A stretch of DNA of 64,000 nucleotides, from positions 15,794,881 through 15,858,880 of the forward strand of contig OY776122.1 in the NCBI GenBank assembly GCA_963675135.1, given 5' to 3'. This stretch comes from Galeopsis tetrahit. Taxonomy: Eukaryota; Streptophyta; Magnoliopsida; Lamiales; Lamiaceae. A model generated the notes under the pieces. The model made no database searches and had not been told where the DNA came from. It saw only the letters and a program-made list of their open reading frames with translations. Numbering within the stretch: the stretch's first letter is position 1; every line of letters begins with the position of its first letter. Of the stretch, positions 10,738 to 24,000 are shown piece by piece. The position numbers and the translations under genes were made by a program.

Positions 10738-12102
10738 TGTTGGGATATGAATCCTTGAAAAAATGTTCTAATTGATGATTGTATGTTTTGATGGCCAAAA
10801 GCAACTTAAAGTTAGTAATATATGTGGTTCTAAGTCATCTTAACTAAGTCATCTGAAATAAGTTTACTGATCTTATATGAGTTACTGATCTTATTGTGTT
10901 TACTGATCTGATATATGAACTGTTAGGAACTAAGCTGATGTTTTGTATTGTATAGACAGCTTATAGTATAGGACTTAAATATACTCATCTGTATATAGTT
11001 CAGTTGATGTATAGATAGGTTTTATATATGTAAAGTTGTATTTTATTGTAATCAGCATTGTAAAAGTTCAGAACAATAGTTTAGAACACTAGATTAGAAG
11101 AAGATCAGAAGACTAATGAAGACTCAGAAGACTACTTCAGAATAAGAAGACTTCAAAGAAGAGTTGAAGAGAAGCTTAGAAGAATTCTGGAGAAGTGCAG
11201 AACAGTTTTGAGAACTGTGTTGACTGGCTCAGAACAGTAAAAATCAGAACAGTAAGTTACTGTGCTGATTTGGTGAATTTGAAGAATAAGTTTGGATAAC
11301 TTATTTAAAGAGTAACTGAAGATATATTTGAAGATATGCTGACTTGGAATAAGAAGGAAGTTACAAAGTCGGTTACAAAAAGGAAGTTACAAAAACAGTT
11401 TTAGAGTTAGTTGAGAGTTAGTTCACAAACTGCTAACTGTCATACTAAGTTCTATAAATACTGTATGATCTCCTACTGCTGAAGACGACTGAACAATTAC
11501 TGATCTTAGAAGAATTCAAGAGCAAGTCTACAAGCAAGAACTCACAGAGTTAAGGAAATCGAACTAAGGAGAAGCCACTGAATTGAAGAGAAGAAATCAA
11601 AGGCTACTCAAAGAGAAGTTTTACTTTTCAGTTTTAAGTTTGTATTGTTGTAAGCAAGTGTGCTAGTTACTTGTAGAATTACTAGTAGATCGAAGAAACA
11701 CTTGGGAGTGTAATCGAAAAGATCAAAGTCTTAATCTTGGGACTTTAAGCCACAAGAAACTCAAGGAAGAGTTAATAAAACATCACAACTGGGATTGTGA
11801 GAGTGGATGTAGACTTATTGGTCGAACCACTATAAAATTCTGTGTTCTTTACTTTTCTGTTTGATATTTGATTAATATTTGTTTAAACAAGAACAGTAGA
11901 ATTTACTAAGTAAAGATCTGATTAAAAGTTGAGTATAAAACTAAAACTGGAAGTACTAATCTGACTCAGTAAGAACAGTACTATTCAGAACACTATTCCG
12001 CATTATAAACTCTGATATTTTGAAAGATTTTTGAAAGTCTATTCACCCCTCCCCTCTAGAATTTCTTAGCTTACTCAATCTTAACTCAACTTGGGACCAA
12101 CA
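10738..12102 (+). repeat. 5' LTR of element A
   Basis: Starts TGTTGGGATATGAATCC and ends TTGGGACCAACA (TGTTGG...CCAACA inverted ends), 1,365 bp. U3 carries several ACTGATCT motifs near 10868-10920. A TATA-type CTATAAATACTGTATGATC near 11452 marks the likely promoter. The block GAGTGGATGTAGAC...CGAACCACT near 11810-11830 is shared with the other LTRs of the family and with the older LTR at 41095. Confidence 0.95.
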
Positions 12103-12104
12103 AG

Positions 12105-12116
12105 TGGTATCAGAGC
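12105..12116 (+). other. Primer binding site of element A
   Basis: TGGTATCAGAGC, two bases after the 5' LTR, complements the 3' end of plant initiator methionine tRNA. This is the usual minus-strand primer of Ty1/copia elements. Confidence 0.9.
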
Positions 12117-12263
12117 AGTAGTTCTTTGGACTGCTGTTTCTTGATAACCTTGTAGATCTTGAGGGAAATCTCACTGATCTTGCTACTATTTCTTGATATC
12201 TGTCACTATCTGAATACTTGAAAATTATCTGCTATACTACTGATCCTATTTGTCTAATCAAAC

Positions 12264-14819
12264 ATGGATGACACTAATGTGAACAAACTTCCTAAGTTCA
12301 AGATTGCAGATTATGACTACTGGAAGCTTAGGATGGAGGCCATCTTTAGCTCAACACATAATCTGATGGTGTCTGTGGTGACTGAAGGACCAATTGTCAC
12401 CATGGTGGAAAACACTGCTGTTCTGGATCCTTCTAAACCAGTTGGAGCACTGGTCCCTAAACTAAGGTCAGAACTGACTTCTGAAGAAATGCGACAAAAC
12501 AATTTGGATAGTCTTGCTAAGAATTATATTTTACACACCTTGCCAAATGAGTATCTTGGTAAAGTGTTAAAATGTAAGACTGCAAAGCAAATGTGGGACA
12601 AATTAGCTATTCTTTGTGAAGGTACTACTCTGATCAAAGAAAGCAAATTATCCACAACTGTCCAAAGGTTTGAAACATTTAAGATGAAGCCAGGAGAAAC
12701 AATTGATGAATTGGATACTCGATTTACTAAGATTATGAATGATCTTGATGTGTTAGGAAAAACTTATACTGAAAGAGAAGTTAACCTGAGAATCTTGAAA
12801 GTTTTGGATGAAAGGTGGAAAATGGTCAAGATGATCATTAAAACCACACAAGACATTGATTCTTGGCCAGCAGAAACTATGTTCCAGACCCTTAAGGCAC
12901 ATGAGTTTGAGTTAGATGAAGAAGATCCTATTACTGTGAATCATAAGGATAAAGATGCCTCTAAGGACATAGCCTTTAAAGCCTCTACCTCTAAGGGGTC
13001 TAGATCATCTAAGTCTAAGGCCTCAAGCATAAAAGATGAACTAGATAGTTCTGATCTAAGTCTGAAATATCAGATGAGTCTTATGATCAAAAGATTTGAT
13101 AAACTAAATAAGAGGTATGGTAGATACAAGAGATTCTATAAGGAAACCAAGGGTTCTAGTAACAGGGACTCTTCTGGGAACAGAAGGGATCAAAACTCTT
13201 CTGAAAGAAGGGATGAGATCTCTAATGAGAACAGGAGAGATAGGAACTCATCTGATAAGATGGATAGAAAGTATTCTGATAAGAAAGACAGGAACTCAAT
13301 TGACAAGCATGACAGGAACCGAAATCATTCACCTCCTAAGAGAACTTCTAACAATCCTGTTTGCTATAATTGTGATAAGCCAGGTCATTATGCTTATGAA
13401 TGTCCTGATCTGAGTTCTGAAGATCGAGAAGAAAGGAAAGCCAGAAGAGATCGAAAATATGCTAAGGGTAAGAAGGCAATGATGGCATACAATGATTCTG
13501 ATTCGGAATCAGAAGAGTTGCCATCGTCTTCATCTGAATACCCCTGTAGCAATGAAAATGAAGCCTTCATAGCATATGATGGACTGGTAATGATGGCCAA
13601 AATAAATGATGAGGTATCATCTGCTAACTCCTTTCAATCTTGCAAAAATTCTGACACTGAAGAAAGTGATGCTGCTGATAGTAGTGTAGGAAGTAGTCTT
13701 CATCATTCCCAAGGAGTGACTGAAGAAGACCTTCTACAAGCTAACAAAGCATTCATTGAAATTAGTGATGAGAATATATCTTTAAAGCAAGAAATCATTA
13801 ATCTGAAAGAAGCTTAGTTGAAAGTGGATCCTAATATAGTTGTCATAAATGCACGACTATCAGAAGAGTTGTCCCAACTCCAAGAAAAGTATGCATCCAT
13901 TGATAAACTATATCAGGGTATGCTTAAAACCCAAGCCAAAGAGACTAATGAATTCAATGATTTAAAGATTAAATGTGAAAAACTTGAAGAGCGCAATAGA
14001 TTCTTAGAATCTGAAGTAGTGAGCCTAGATCGAAAGCTATCTGGGATGATTAACTCTACCAAGATTAATCAAACAATCTCAGACAGATATAGAGCTCCAA
14101 ATGATAAAAGTGGAATAGGTACTGATCTGCCTAGTTCCTCTACTTCAGGAATTAAGAACACTAATGGAGCTAGTTCAAGTTCTTTGCAACTAGATAAAGG
14201 AAAAGAACCTATGACTTATGATAATGATCCAAAACCTAAAGTACAGTCTAAGTACATTCCTCCTACTACCAAGAATGGTAAAATGAAGAATGTATTAAGA
14301 CCAGTACAGTCAAGACCTTACCAGAAGAGTTATACTCCTCTGACCAGAACAGATCAGTCCTGGTATCAGAAGAGACAAACTCAGAACAGTAGGTCAAGAC
14401 AAGCACAGGCAAGTTGGGAACAACCTAGACCTCCTTTTATAAGGCAGTCTCAGCTGTATTCAACTAAACCTAGGAGATTTGTGCCTCATTATCATAACAA
14501 ACCTGTTCTTTATCCTCCACCTTTATCTTATGATATCATTGGAGAGGAAAGACCAAAACGCATCTATAAGCCGTATGGTCCACATGCTTTCAGACCATAT
14601 TCAAACTATTACAGGCATACTGATCTTACTGAAAAAGGGATAGAACCAAGGAAAGGCCATCTCAGAAAAATAGATCCTAAGTCTGCTGATAATTCTGAAA
14701 TGGTTAATAAAGTACTGTTTTGTGATAAATATGGAAGAAAACTGAAGAGGTCCCATCTATTCAAATCCTCAATGTTCATTTGGGTACCTCTCACTACTAA
14801 CCCCCAAGGACCCCAATAA
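12264..14819 (+). pseudogene. gag: gag of element A (one in-frame stop)
   Basis: ATG at 12264. One frame of 852 codons is interrupted by a single TAG at 13815-13817 and ends in TAA at 14817-14819; element B reads a sense codon at the internal site. Order: an N-terminal copia-type gag domain (UBN2-like, DYDYWKLRMEAIF ... KQMWDKLAI), a charged low-complexity segment rich in RRD/NSSE repeats, a CCHC zinc knuckle (CYNCDKPGHYAYEC, near residue 370), an acidic serine-rich segment, and a predicted coiled coil around 13830-14050 (leucine/glutamate-rich). The C-terminal part is basic, rich in proline and tyrosine. Gag would form the virus-like particle. The length is typical of Sireviruses, longer than most copia gags. 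Confidence 0.9.
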
Positions 14820-14833
14820 ACTAGGGTACCTAA

Positions 14834-17800
14834 ATTATTAAGATCACTACCTTGCAGGATCGACTGGACTTATACAAGAAAGGTGGTTCAGTTGGTGAGA
14901 CCTGGTACATAGACAGTGGGTGTTCACACCACAAGACTGGTACCAAGGCCTTGCTTACTGACTATCATGAGCAGGAAGGACCAAAAGTCATCTTTGGAGA
15001 CAGCTCCATGGCAATCACAATAGGATTCGAATTCATCAAGAATGGAGATGTTGAAATCCAAGATGTCTCCTATGTTGAAGGTTTGAAATATAACTTGTTA
15101 TCTGTATCTCAATTCTGTGACAAGGGATACAAAGTTCAGTTCAAAACCAGAAGATGTGAAATAATAGACAAAAGGACTCACAATGTTCTACTTGTTGGCA
15201 CAAGACAAGGAAGTGTATACATTGTGAATTGGAATAGTTGTCCTAAGAATGCTTGTCTTATTACTAAGAGTCCTAAAGAAACCAGTTGGCTCTGGCATAA
15301 ACGCCTCTGCCACCTGAACTTTAAGATAATCAACAAAATTGCTAGAGAACATCTTGTTGAGGGCATTCCTAATGAAATCTATTCCAAATCACAAATGTGT
15401 GACTCCTGTCAAAAAGGTAAACAGGTAAATGTTTCATTTAAGTCCATTCCAACTCTTTCAACAAGCAGAGTCTTAGAACTCTTGCATATGGATCTTCATG
15501 GTCCTATCAAACCTCCTACATTGAATGGAAGAAGGTATACTCTGGTTGTAGTAGATGATTACTCTAAGTTTACTTGGGTAGTCTTTCTACACAAAAAGAG
15601 TGATACACAAACACTACTTCCAGATCTATTAAAGAGGTTGCAGGTTGAAAAGGGACAACCCATTGTCAAGATAAGAAGTGACAAGGGGACTGAGTTTATT
15701 AACTGTTACATCTCTGACTACTGTTCTAAGTTTGGCATACAGCATTTGACAAGTGCAGCCAGAACCCCTCAACAAAATGGTGTTGTAGAAAGGAGAAACA
15801 GAACACTAAAAGAAGCATGCAGAGCAATGATTGCAGAATTCAACACACCTCAGAAGTTTTGGGCTGAAGCCATTAACACAGCTTGCCACTCCCAAAACCG
15901 AAGTGCTCTTAATAAGGTGCATGGTAAAACACCTTATGAGGTATGGAAAGGCAGAAAACCTAGAGTTTCTTATTTTCATATCTTTGGATGTAAGTGTTTC
16001 ATCCATAACAATGACAAAAGTAAACTAAATGCTTTTGATGCAAAAGCTGATGAAGGGATATTCTTGGGATACTCTTCAGTAAGCAAAGCATTTAGAGTGT
16101 TTAATTACTCTACCCTATGTGTGGAAGAAACACCCCATGTAGTCTTTGATGAGATTGTGCAGGACTCTGCTGATCATCAGCTCAGTAAGAAAATTGACAA
16201 ACTACAGCTACAAACCAACAATGATGATGATGATGCAGAAATATATGAATCTGTACAAGCATATAATCCATTCCTGAATGTCCTAGATCATGACTCTGAA
16301 AAAGAAAAGGTAAAAGACAAAGGTAAGTCATCTAAAACTTCTGATATGCCAGAATTGAATGACTGCTCCCCTATGAAGAAATCTGCTGATTTAATGCAAA
16401 ACAATGATACTGATCTGCATGATGATTTGCATGATGATAGTATTTCTGTTAAGAATAGAAGGACATGGAAGTCTGCTCATTCTACTGATCTGATTCTAGG
16501 TGATTCCAGTAAAGGTGTTAAAACTAGAAAACAATTGTTTGATTCCTAGGAAGAACCTAGTAAGTCTCTATTTTGCTGGTGTTGTTTTCTATCCTCTATT
16601 GAGCCTAAAACTGTGAATGAAGCTTTAAGTGATAGTAACTGGATTATAGCCATGCAAGAAGAACTTAATCAGTTCACTAGAAATGAAGTTTGGGAACTTG
16701 TGGATAGAACTATTGATCATAATGTTGTAGGCACTAAATGGATTTTCAAGAATAAAAAGGATGAAAATGATCTTGTAGTTAGAAATAAAGCTAGATTAGT
16801 TGCTCAGGGCTACTCTCAAGCTGAGGGTATTGATTATGATGAAACTTTTGCTCCTATAGCTAGACTAGAAGCTATAAGATTGTTCCTTGCTTATGCTGCA
16901 CATATGAAATTCACTGTGTATCAAATGGATGTGAAAAGTGTATTTTTGAATGGTATACTTGCTGAAGAAGTTTATGTGGAACAACCACCTGGTTTTGAAG
17001 TGAATAGTCACCAAGTATACAGGCTAAAGAAAGCACTCTATGGACTGAAACAAGCCCCAAGAGCCTGGTATGATACACTGTTGGTCCCAAAGTTGAGTTA
17101 ATAATATTGAGTAAGCTAGTGAAAATGTCTAGAGGGGAGGGGTGAATAGACTTTTCAAAAATCTTTCAATATATCAGAATACACAATGCGGAATAATCAG
17201 ATTACTAATAAGCCCAATCAAATTTATACTCAACTTTTATCTAGATCTTTATCTTTGTTAATTCTTAATGTTCTTGATTAAACAATTCAAACAAATAACA
17301 AACAGTAAAGTAAAGAACACAGAATTTTATAGTGGTTCGACAAATGTCTACATCCACTCTCACAACTCCAGTTGTGAAGTTTTATTACTCTTCTTGAGCT
17401 TCTTGTGGCTTAGAGTCCCAAGATTAAGACTTTGATCTTATCGATTATACCACCAGGTATATCTTCGATCTACTAGTAATTCTACAAGTAACTAGCACAC
17501 TTGATTTACAAAATACAAACTTAAACTTGAAAAGTAAAACTTCTCTTTGAATAGCCTTTGATTCTTCTCTTCAATTCAGTGGCTTCTTCTTGCTTTGATT
17601 TCCTTAACTCTGTGAGTTCTTGCTTGTAGACTTGCTCTTGAATTCTCTAAGATCAGTAATTTCTCAGTAGTCTTCAGCAGTAGGAGATCATACAGTATTT
17701 ATAGAACTTAGTATGACAGTTAGCAGTTTGTGAACTAACTCTCAACTAACTCTAAAACTGTTTTTGTAACTTCTTCTTGTAACCGACTTTTGTAACTTCC

Positions 17801-19799
17801 TTCTTATTCCAAGTCAGCATATCTTCAATAAATCTTCAGTTACTCTTTACATAAGTTTTCCAAACTTATTCTTCAATTTCACCAAATCAGCACAGTAACT
17901 TACTGTTCTGATTTTTACTCTTCGGATTTTACTCTGCTGATTTTTACTCTTCTGATTCAATCAGCACAGTAACTTAAAACCTTTCAAAACTTCTCCAGAA
18001 TATCTTCTAAGCTCTTCTTCAACTCTTCTTGAAGTCTTCTTATTCTGAAGTAGTCCTCTTAGTCTTCTTTAGTCTTCTCCTAATCTAGTTCTAATCTACT
18101 GTTCTGAACTTTTACATTGCTGAATACAATAAAATACAACTTTACATATATAAAACCTATCTATACATCAACTGAACTATATACAGATGAGTATATCAAA
18201 GTCCTACATTATAAGCTGTCTATACAATACAAAACATCAGCTTAGTTCCTAACAGTTCATATATCAGATCAGTAACCAATAAGATCAGTAACTCATGTAA
18301 GTTCAATAACTCTCATATAAGATCAGTAAATACTAAGATTAGTAAACACTTAAGATCAGTAACTTACATATAAGATCAGTAAGCATATAAGATCAGTAAG
18401 TATATCAGATCAGTAACTCAGATTTCAAATATCTCATATAAGATCACTAAAATTATTCTCAGTTTCCATACTCAGACCAGTAACCTTATTCCAATATTAC
18501 TTAGTTAAGATCAGTAATTTTATCTTTAATATTACTTCATAAGATCAGTAAACTTACTTCAGTTAGCATTAAGATCAGTAACCTCAATTTAAGTTTCTCA
18601 TCAGATTAGTAAGCTTATATTCAGATGACTTAGTTAAGATGACTTAGAACCACATATATCACTAACTTTAAGTTGCTTTTGGCCATCAAAACATACTTTC
18701 ATCAATTAGAACATTGTTTATAGGATTCATATCCCAACATACACTATCTCTATTCTTACTTGAAAATGGTTTTACAAAAGGCAAAGTTTATAGAACTTTG
18801 TTTCGAAGACAAGAAGGTAATGATATATTACTTGTTCAAATTTATGTGGATGACATTATTTTTGGATCACCCAACAAAACCTTGAGTGAAAGCTTTTCTA
18901 CACTCATGCAAAGTAAATTTGAAATGTCTATGATGGGTGAAATGACATATTTTCTTGGTCTTCAAGTAAAACAAACTCCAGAAGGTATCTTTATAAATCA
19001 AGCAAAATATAGTAAGAATTTGCTAGATAAATTTGGTATTAAAACCTGTAAGACAGTTGGTGTGCCCATGCAACCTACATACAGAATGGATCCTGATGAA
19101 GGAGGTAAGTCTTCTGACCAACCTCATTATCGTGCTTTAATTGGCTCTCTACTCTATCTAACTGCCAGCAGACCTGATATTGCTTTTTCTGTTGGTGTAT
19201 GTGCAAGATTTCAAGCAAACCCCAAAGAAAGTCATCTGGAAGCTGCCAAAAGGATATTGAAATATCTAAAGGGGACCATTAATCGAGGATTATGGTATCC
19301 TGCAGATGATGATATATCTTTAAGTGGTTATTCAGACTCGGACTTTGGAGGTTGCAAAATAGATAGAAAATCTACTTCAGGTTCATGTCAATTCTTAGGA
19401 ACCAAGCTCATTTCATAGTTTTCAAAGAAACAAACAAGTGTGGCAACTTCCACTACTGAAGCAGAATATATGGCTGCAGGTAGTTGTTGTAGTCAGCTTC
19501 TTTGGCTAATACAACAACTCAGAGACTACAATATTGTAGAATCTAATGTACCTATATATTGCGACAGTAATAGTGCCATTGCCATCACACAAAATCCCGT
19601 TCTACATACTAGATGCAAGCATGTTGACATTAGGCATCACTTTATTAGGGATCATGTGGAAAAGAAAAATATTAGGATGGAAAAGATTCATACTGATATT
19701 CAAAGAGCTGACATTTTTACAAAACCATTGGCTGAAGTGAGATTTAGAGAGTTATGCATTAGCTTAGGGTTGATAGATATGGATTCTATATGTATATAG
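14834..19799 (+). pseudogene. pol: pol of element A, split by a solo LTR
   Basis: The frame opens at 14834, one base back (-1) relative to gag, just after gag's TAA. Domains: aspartic protease (WYIDSGCSHH), GAG-pre-integrase (LWHKRLCHLN, HHCC-type), integrase core (MDLHGPIKPPTLNGRRYTLVV; D near 15490; RTPQQNGVVERRNRTL), and reverse transcriptase from about 16640 (VVGTKWIFKNKKDEND, QMDVKSVFLNG). An inverted solo LTR interrupts RT at 17079-18739. RT resumes with QIYVDDIIFGSPNKT, then RNase H (SGYSDSDFGG, CDSNSAIAITQNPV, DIFTKPL). In-frame stops are TAG 16547-16549 and TAG 19416-19418; terminal TAG at 19797-19799. Not functional. Confidence 0.93.
17079..18739 (-). mobile_element. Inverted solo LTR inserted in element A's RT
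   Basis: The sequence starts TGTTGGTCCCAAAGTTGAG and ends ATATCCCAACA, so it is a family LTR in minus orientation. It is flanked by the 5-bp duplication TACAC (17074-17078 and 18740-18744), and RT coding resumes immediately after. Length is 1,661 bp, longer than A's LTRs (1,365) and B's (1,570), mostly because of extra AAGATCAGTAA units at about 18250-18620. No internal element sequence remains, so it is a solo LTR left by LTR-LTR recombination after insertion. Confidence 0.95.
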
Positions 19800-21021
19800 A
19801 ATTGTACTAACATTTCAGGTACTGATCTTATACCAAGAGGAAGACAAAGCAGAAACTAAGAGCAGTACATCAAATGCATAAAATTCAGAAGAGACAATCC
19901 TATGTCAGACCACTACATTTAAAACAGGTAACAAGGTTACTAAAGTGAGCTTAATCCCGATGAGGAAGCTGGTAAAGCTGCGGGACACTGAGAACACACA
20001 TTAAGGGGGGATCTGTGATTTCTTAAAGATCCTTTTGTTGACTCAGAACACTAAGTCACTTTAGCATAAACCTTGATGTGATCATTAAATTAAACATATT
20101 TTTACTACTCTGTACTGTTTTACACTTATATCTCATGGACTAACACTTCTACCAAGGTGAAACAGGCACAGAAGAGGAATTCTCCTCTGAAGGGGGAACT
20201 GATCTGATTACAGATTTGAAAAGTCTACAAATCTGATCTGATTACAGGCTATATCAGTCTACAGATCTATTCTGATTAAGAAATTGACTTGTCTACAGAA
20301 CTGTTCTGATTACAAAGTTTCTTTGTCTACAGTACTGATCTGATTACAATTCAATTACTCTACAGAACTAATCTGACTATTGATTAAACTGTCTACAGAA
20401 AGATTTGATTACTACTAATCTGTCTACATAATAGAACTGATATGTCACAGTACTGATCTGATGATTACTGTGCTGATATCAAAAATGTGAAATCAGGAAA
20501 ATTGGGTACTGATCTAAAAACTACTGTGCTGACCCATCTACTGATCTGATGTCTGAAAAAGTTTACTCAGCTGATTCAGATAAGTACATTTTCTTTATAT
20601 ATAAGTAAAAGAATGAAGTGAAATATTTTTTGGAAACTACTGTGCTGATATGCATCAGAACAGTATTTTGTCTTAGAATATTCTAAGTCAAAAACTGCTC
20701 AATTTTAGATTACTAATAGAGAAGATTAGTACACTCCTCTATTTTTAACCTAATTACTATGGTGTATTTATCAAACACAAATTGGCTCCAAAATTGAGAA
20801 TGGTACAAGAATATGAACAGTTCTTTTAAACATGAATTTCGAGACTTAATCTCAACCATTCTTTGTGATAAACAAATTCAATCTTAGCCCTAGATTGGTT
20901 TTGAATTTGTCAAACACGATCACTTTTCATCTTCATCTTCCTTACGAGTTCATTTCTGGAAAATTCATAACTCAAAATCTACTGCAAAATCTCAATAATC
21001 TATCTTCTACAAAACCCTACA
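19800..21021 (+). other. Element A spacer between pol and third ORF, with PPT-like motifs
   Basis: Non-coding. It carries purine tracts TTAAGGGGGG (20001-20010) and GAAGGGGGAAC (about 20190-20199), which resemble the true PPT at 24354; multiple PPT-like motifs here are a known Sirevirus trait. From 20197 to 20560 the sequence is packed with TCTACAG and CTGATCTGATTACA variants. The motif ACTGATCT is shared with the LTRs. Confidence 0.75.
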
Positions 21022-24000
21022 ATGGCGATTATCAATATTATAAGTGAATCTAACGAAGTCGCAGGCACATTTGATTCTGATTTTTGGGTTCGAGAAAAGG
21101 GCATTTTTGTGGAAAATGCAGTTTACTTCAACGGCCGACATAGTGCAGAAAACCAAACTATTCTGACAATGTGCGAAGAATGCGGGCTGAGGAAGTATCT
21201 TGAATCATCTCCGATCAATGTATTTGAACCAGAAGACATGGAATTTTATTTGCAGCTTGAAGGTGATAACAATGGTGTCCATTCAATGCTCTCAGGGCAC
21301 AAGGTCTCGATTACCAGAGAAATCCTTGAAATCATGTTGGATTTACCTCAAGGCCCAGTGGATATTCTGACCTACAAAGCAGGAGAAGAGAAAGAGTGTG
21401 TAGGCAGATGGTCGGGTGAAGAACCAGAGTCTCTAAGCCATGTTAAGAAAGATGTGCTTCCTACTAGTCTTCAATTTCTAATGGACATAGCTGCAAAATG
21501 CTTGTTAGGTCAACATCACAGTCAGGATGCTCTAACAAATTTAAAAATCCGAATCATGGCAGCAATCATTGACAAAGTGCAAGGTGATTGGCAATGATTT
21601 TTCTTAGAAAGATTAATAAGTGAGAAAGAAAAGGTCTTGTTCGATGAGGATACAATGGAATTTTTGATTAAATCGAAGTTAGGGTTCGGAAACAAGCTGA
21701 GTATTTTGTTGCCTCAGTTAGTTGTCAAAAAGGCGTACTGGAGTAATCCCAGGAAATTCCATCATGGAAAATTCTTGATGAAAAAGGAGTCTGTTCGATT
21801 TGAACAAGAACATCCTTTGGTGCAACCTCAAGAACCTGAAGCTCAAGAGTCTGGTGCTTCAATGTATCGGTCTGATGATAATCAACCAGAGATAAGATCG
21901 AAAGCGAGGCATGATCCGAGCAGTACTAAACCAAGAAGAGGAAGGTCTGCTACAGCTGCCTCAGAGCAAACAGTCCGGTTTATTGAGACTGTGGTGCAAG
22001 AAAGCTCTGAAGAACAAGAGGTTAGTAATTCAAGTGTTGTTGTTTTACATAAAAGAACCAAGGAAAGAAGTGCTTCTAGACCTAGGAGGAAGCTTGTTGA
22101 TTCTTCTCCTACCCCTTCAAATTCTGATCCAAGCCCAACAGATCCCATTGACCACCAACCATCATGTTCTGGAGAATCAGCTCACTATTTTCCAATTTCT
22201 CAGAACACTCCCCATTCATCTCCTCAGGACACTCCTGTTTCAAGTCATCAAAACCAACCCACTCCACATCATTCACCTACACAAGTTCATGATCACTCTA
22301 CTGAACATGAATTTGAGTCTTCTTCTGTACCAATTGACATTTCATCATCCCCTGAACCTGAATATATAGCCCCTAAACCTGCTGGTTTAATGGATTATCC
22401 TATCTGTGATAAAGAGGATCGAATTAGGATAGATTTGAGATTGGCTCTGTTGAAGCAGTTTCCTGGTTTAGATGAAAGTTCAGTTGAGTTTGAGAAACTT
22501 CTTAGGATTGGCACATGGGTGTATCTTAAGAGGAGTACTCTTAAAGAGAATCTAGCTGTTATGGAAGGTATGGGTGGTGCTTCAATCTTTGATGATTGGG
22601 AAGCAGAGCAGATGCTTGCAGCTGATGTTAATTCATTTCTTGAACTAGTAACCCCAGAGTCAGTGGTGCAACTTGTTGAAAGGTTGACAGGATTTAAATA
22701 TTCTGTGGAAAATATTGCCACTGCTGCTGCAGATGAAAATGCTGATGTTGTTATGGAAAGTGAAGAAAGGGTTGTTGATGAAGTTGAGAAAGTTGTTGAA
22801 GAGGATGTTATGGAAGTTGATGAAGCTGGTGACAATACAACAGAGGTGTTTGAGAACACTGTTATACTTGAAGAGACAGAAGTTTTTGGAAATCAAGATT
22901 TGAATGCTGATGAACTGGAAAGCATGCCATTTCAGTCTGCTGAACCTATCATTCCTGAAGATGTGCAGGAACAGATCAGAACAGTTCCTGTTGAGAAGGA
23001 ATCTGATAATTCTAGCTTTGAATTGTTGAGAAAGCAGAATGAAGAGCTTCAAGCCAAGTTGGAAGCTGCTGTGAGAATGTTCCAAGAAGCTACTGAAAGA
23101 ATGAATAAGATGCATTCAGAAAATTCAGTTGAGAGAGTTATGGAGCATACAATGACTAAAATCTATGATCTCCATAGACTTCAAGAAAAGAACCTATCTC
23201 AGGTGTTGCATGCAAAGATGGAGCAACACTTGACTCCCTTGAAAGAGTGGCATGATGAAGCCAAAAAGGGGGAAGATAAGATAAGGAGAGTAATGGAACA
23301 AACTCAATCACAACAAGCTCAACTAGTTGTGAGTCAAGATGAATTGAAAGAAGAAATTGCCAGTTTGAATGAGAAAATCAAGCTTAGGAAGCAACAGAAA
23401 CAACAAAGTCAAGAAATTGTTGAGAAGAAGAAAACTGATGTTGCTGAAAGTTCTATTCAGAAGAAGAGGAAATTAATCTTGTCTGATGAAGAAGAACAAG
23501 AAGAAGAGACTGGTAGAATTACCAGATCCAGAAGCAAATTGAAAACTGGTGTTTCAAGTGAAGAACAAGAAAAGCTTGAATTGTTGAAAGAAAAGAAAGC
23601 TGAAGAAACAGAGTTGAAAAAGAAGAAGGATAAGGATGTTAAGTTTTTAAAAACAAGATTTGATAATAGAGTTGCAGCTTTGAAAAGGAAAATGAAAGCT
23701 CAGAGAAAAGCTGAAGGAAGAGAGTTTGATAAAAAATTTCAAGATGAGAATTTTGTTGATTTTATAGTCCTAACTTAAAATATGGATTACTGGAAAAATC
23801 TGAAGAAGAAGTGGCAGATTGCAAACTTCATTGTGAAGAAGTTTGGTGATCATCTGAACAAAGAAGCTGAATTTGCTGATTTTGAAGAGTTCATGTTGAA
23901 CATAGATAAAGATTTTTGGGAAGATATCTCAAAAGTTGCTGCTCGTGCTGATGTAAAGATATTATGTCCTGAAGAACCAAGTTGGGAACCTCCAAGACTT

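Noticed and set aside
21911..22369. Alternative frames inside the third ORF of element A (both strands)
   Set aside because: They are shadow frames; the long frame from 21022 to 24141 explains the sequence.
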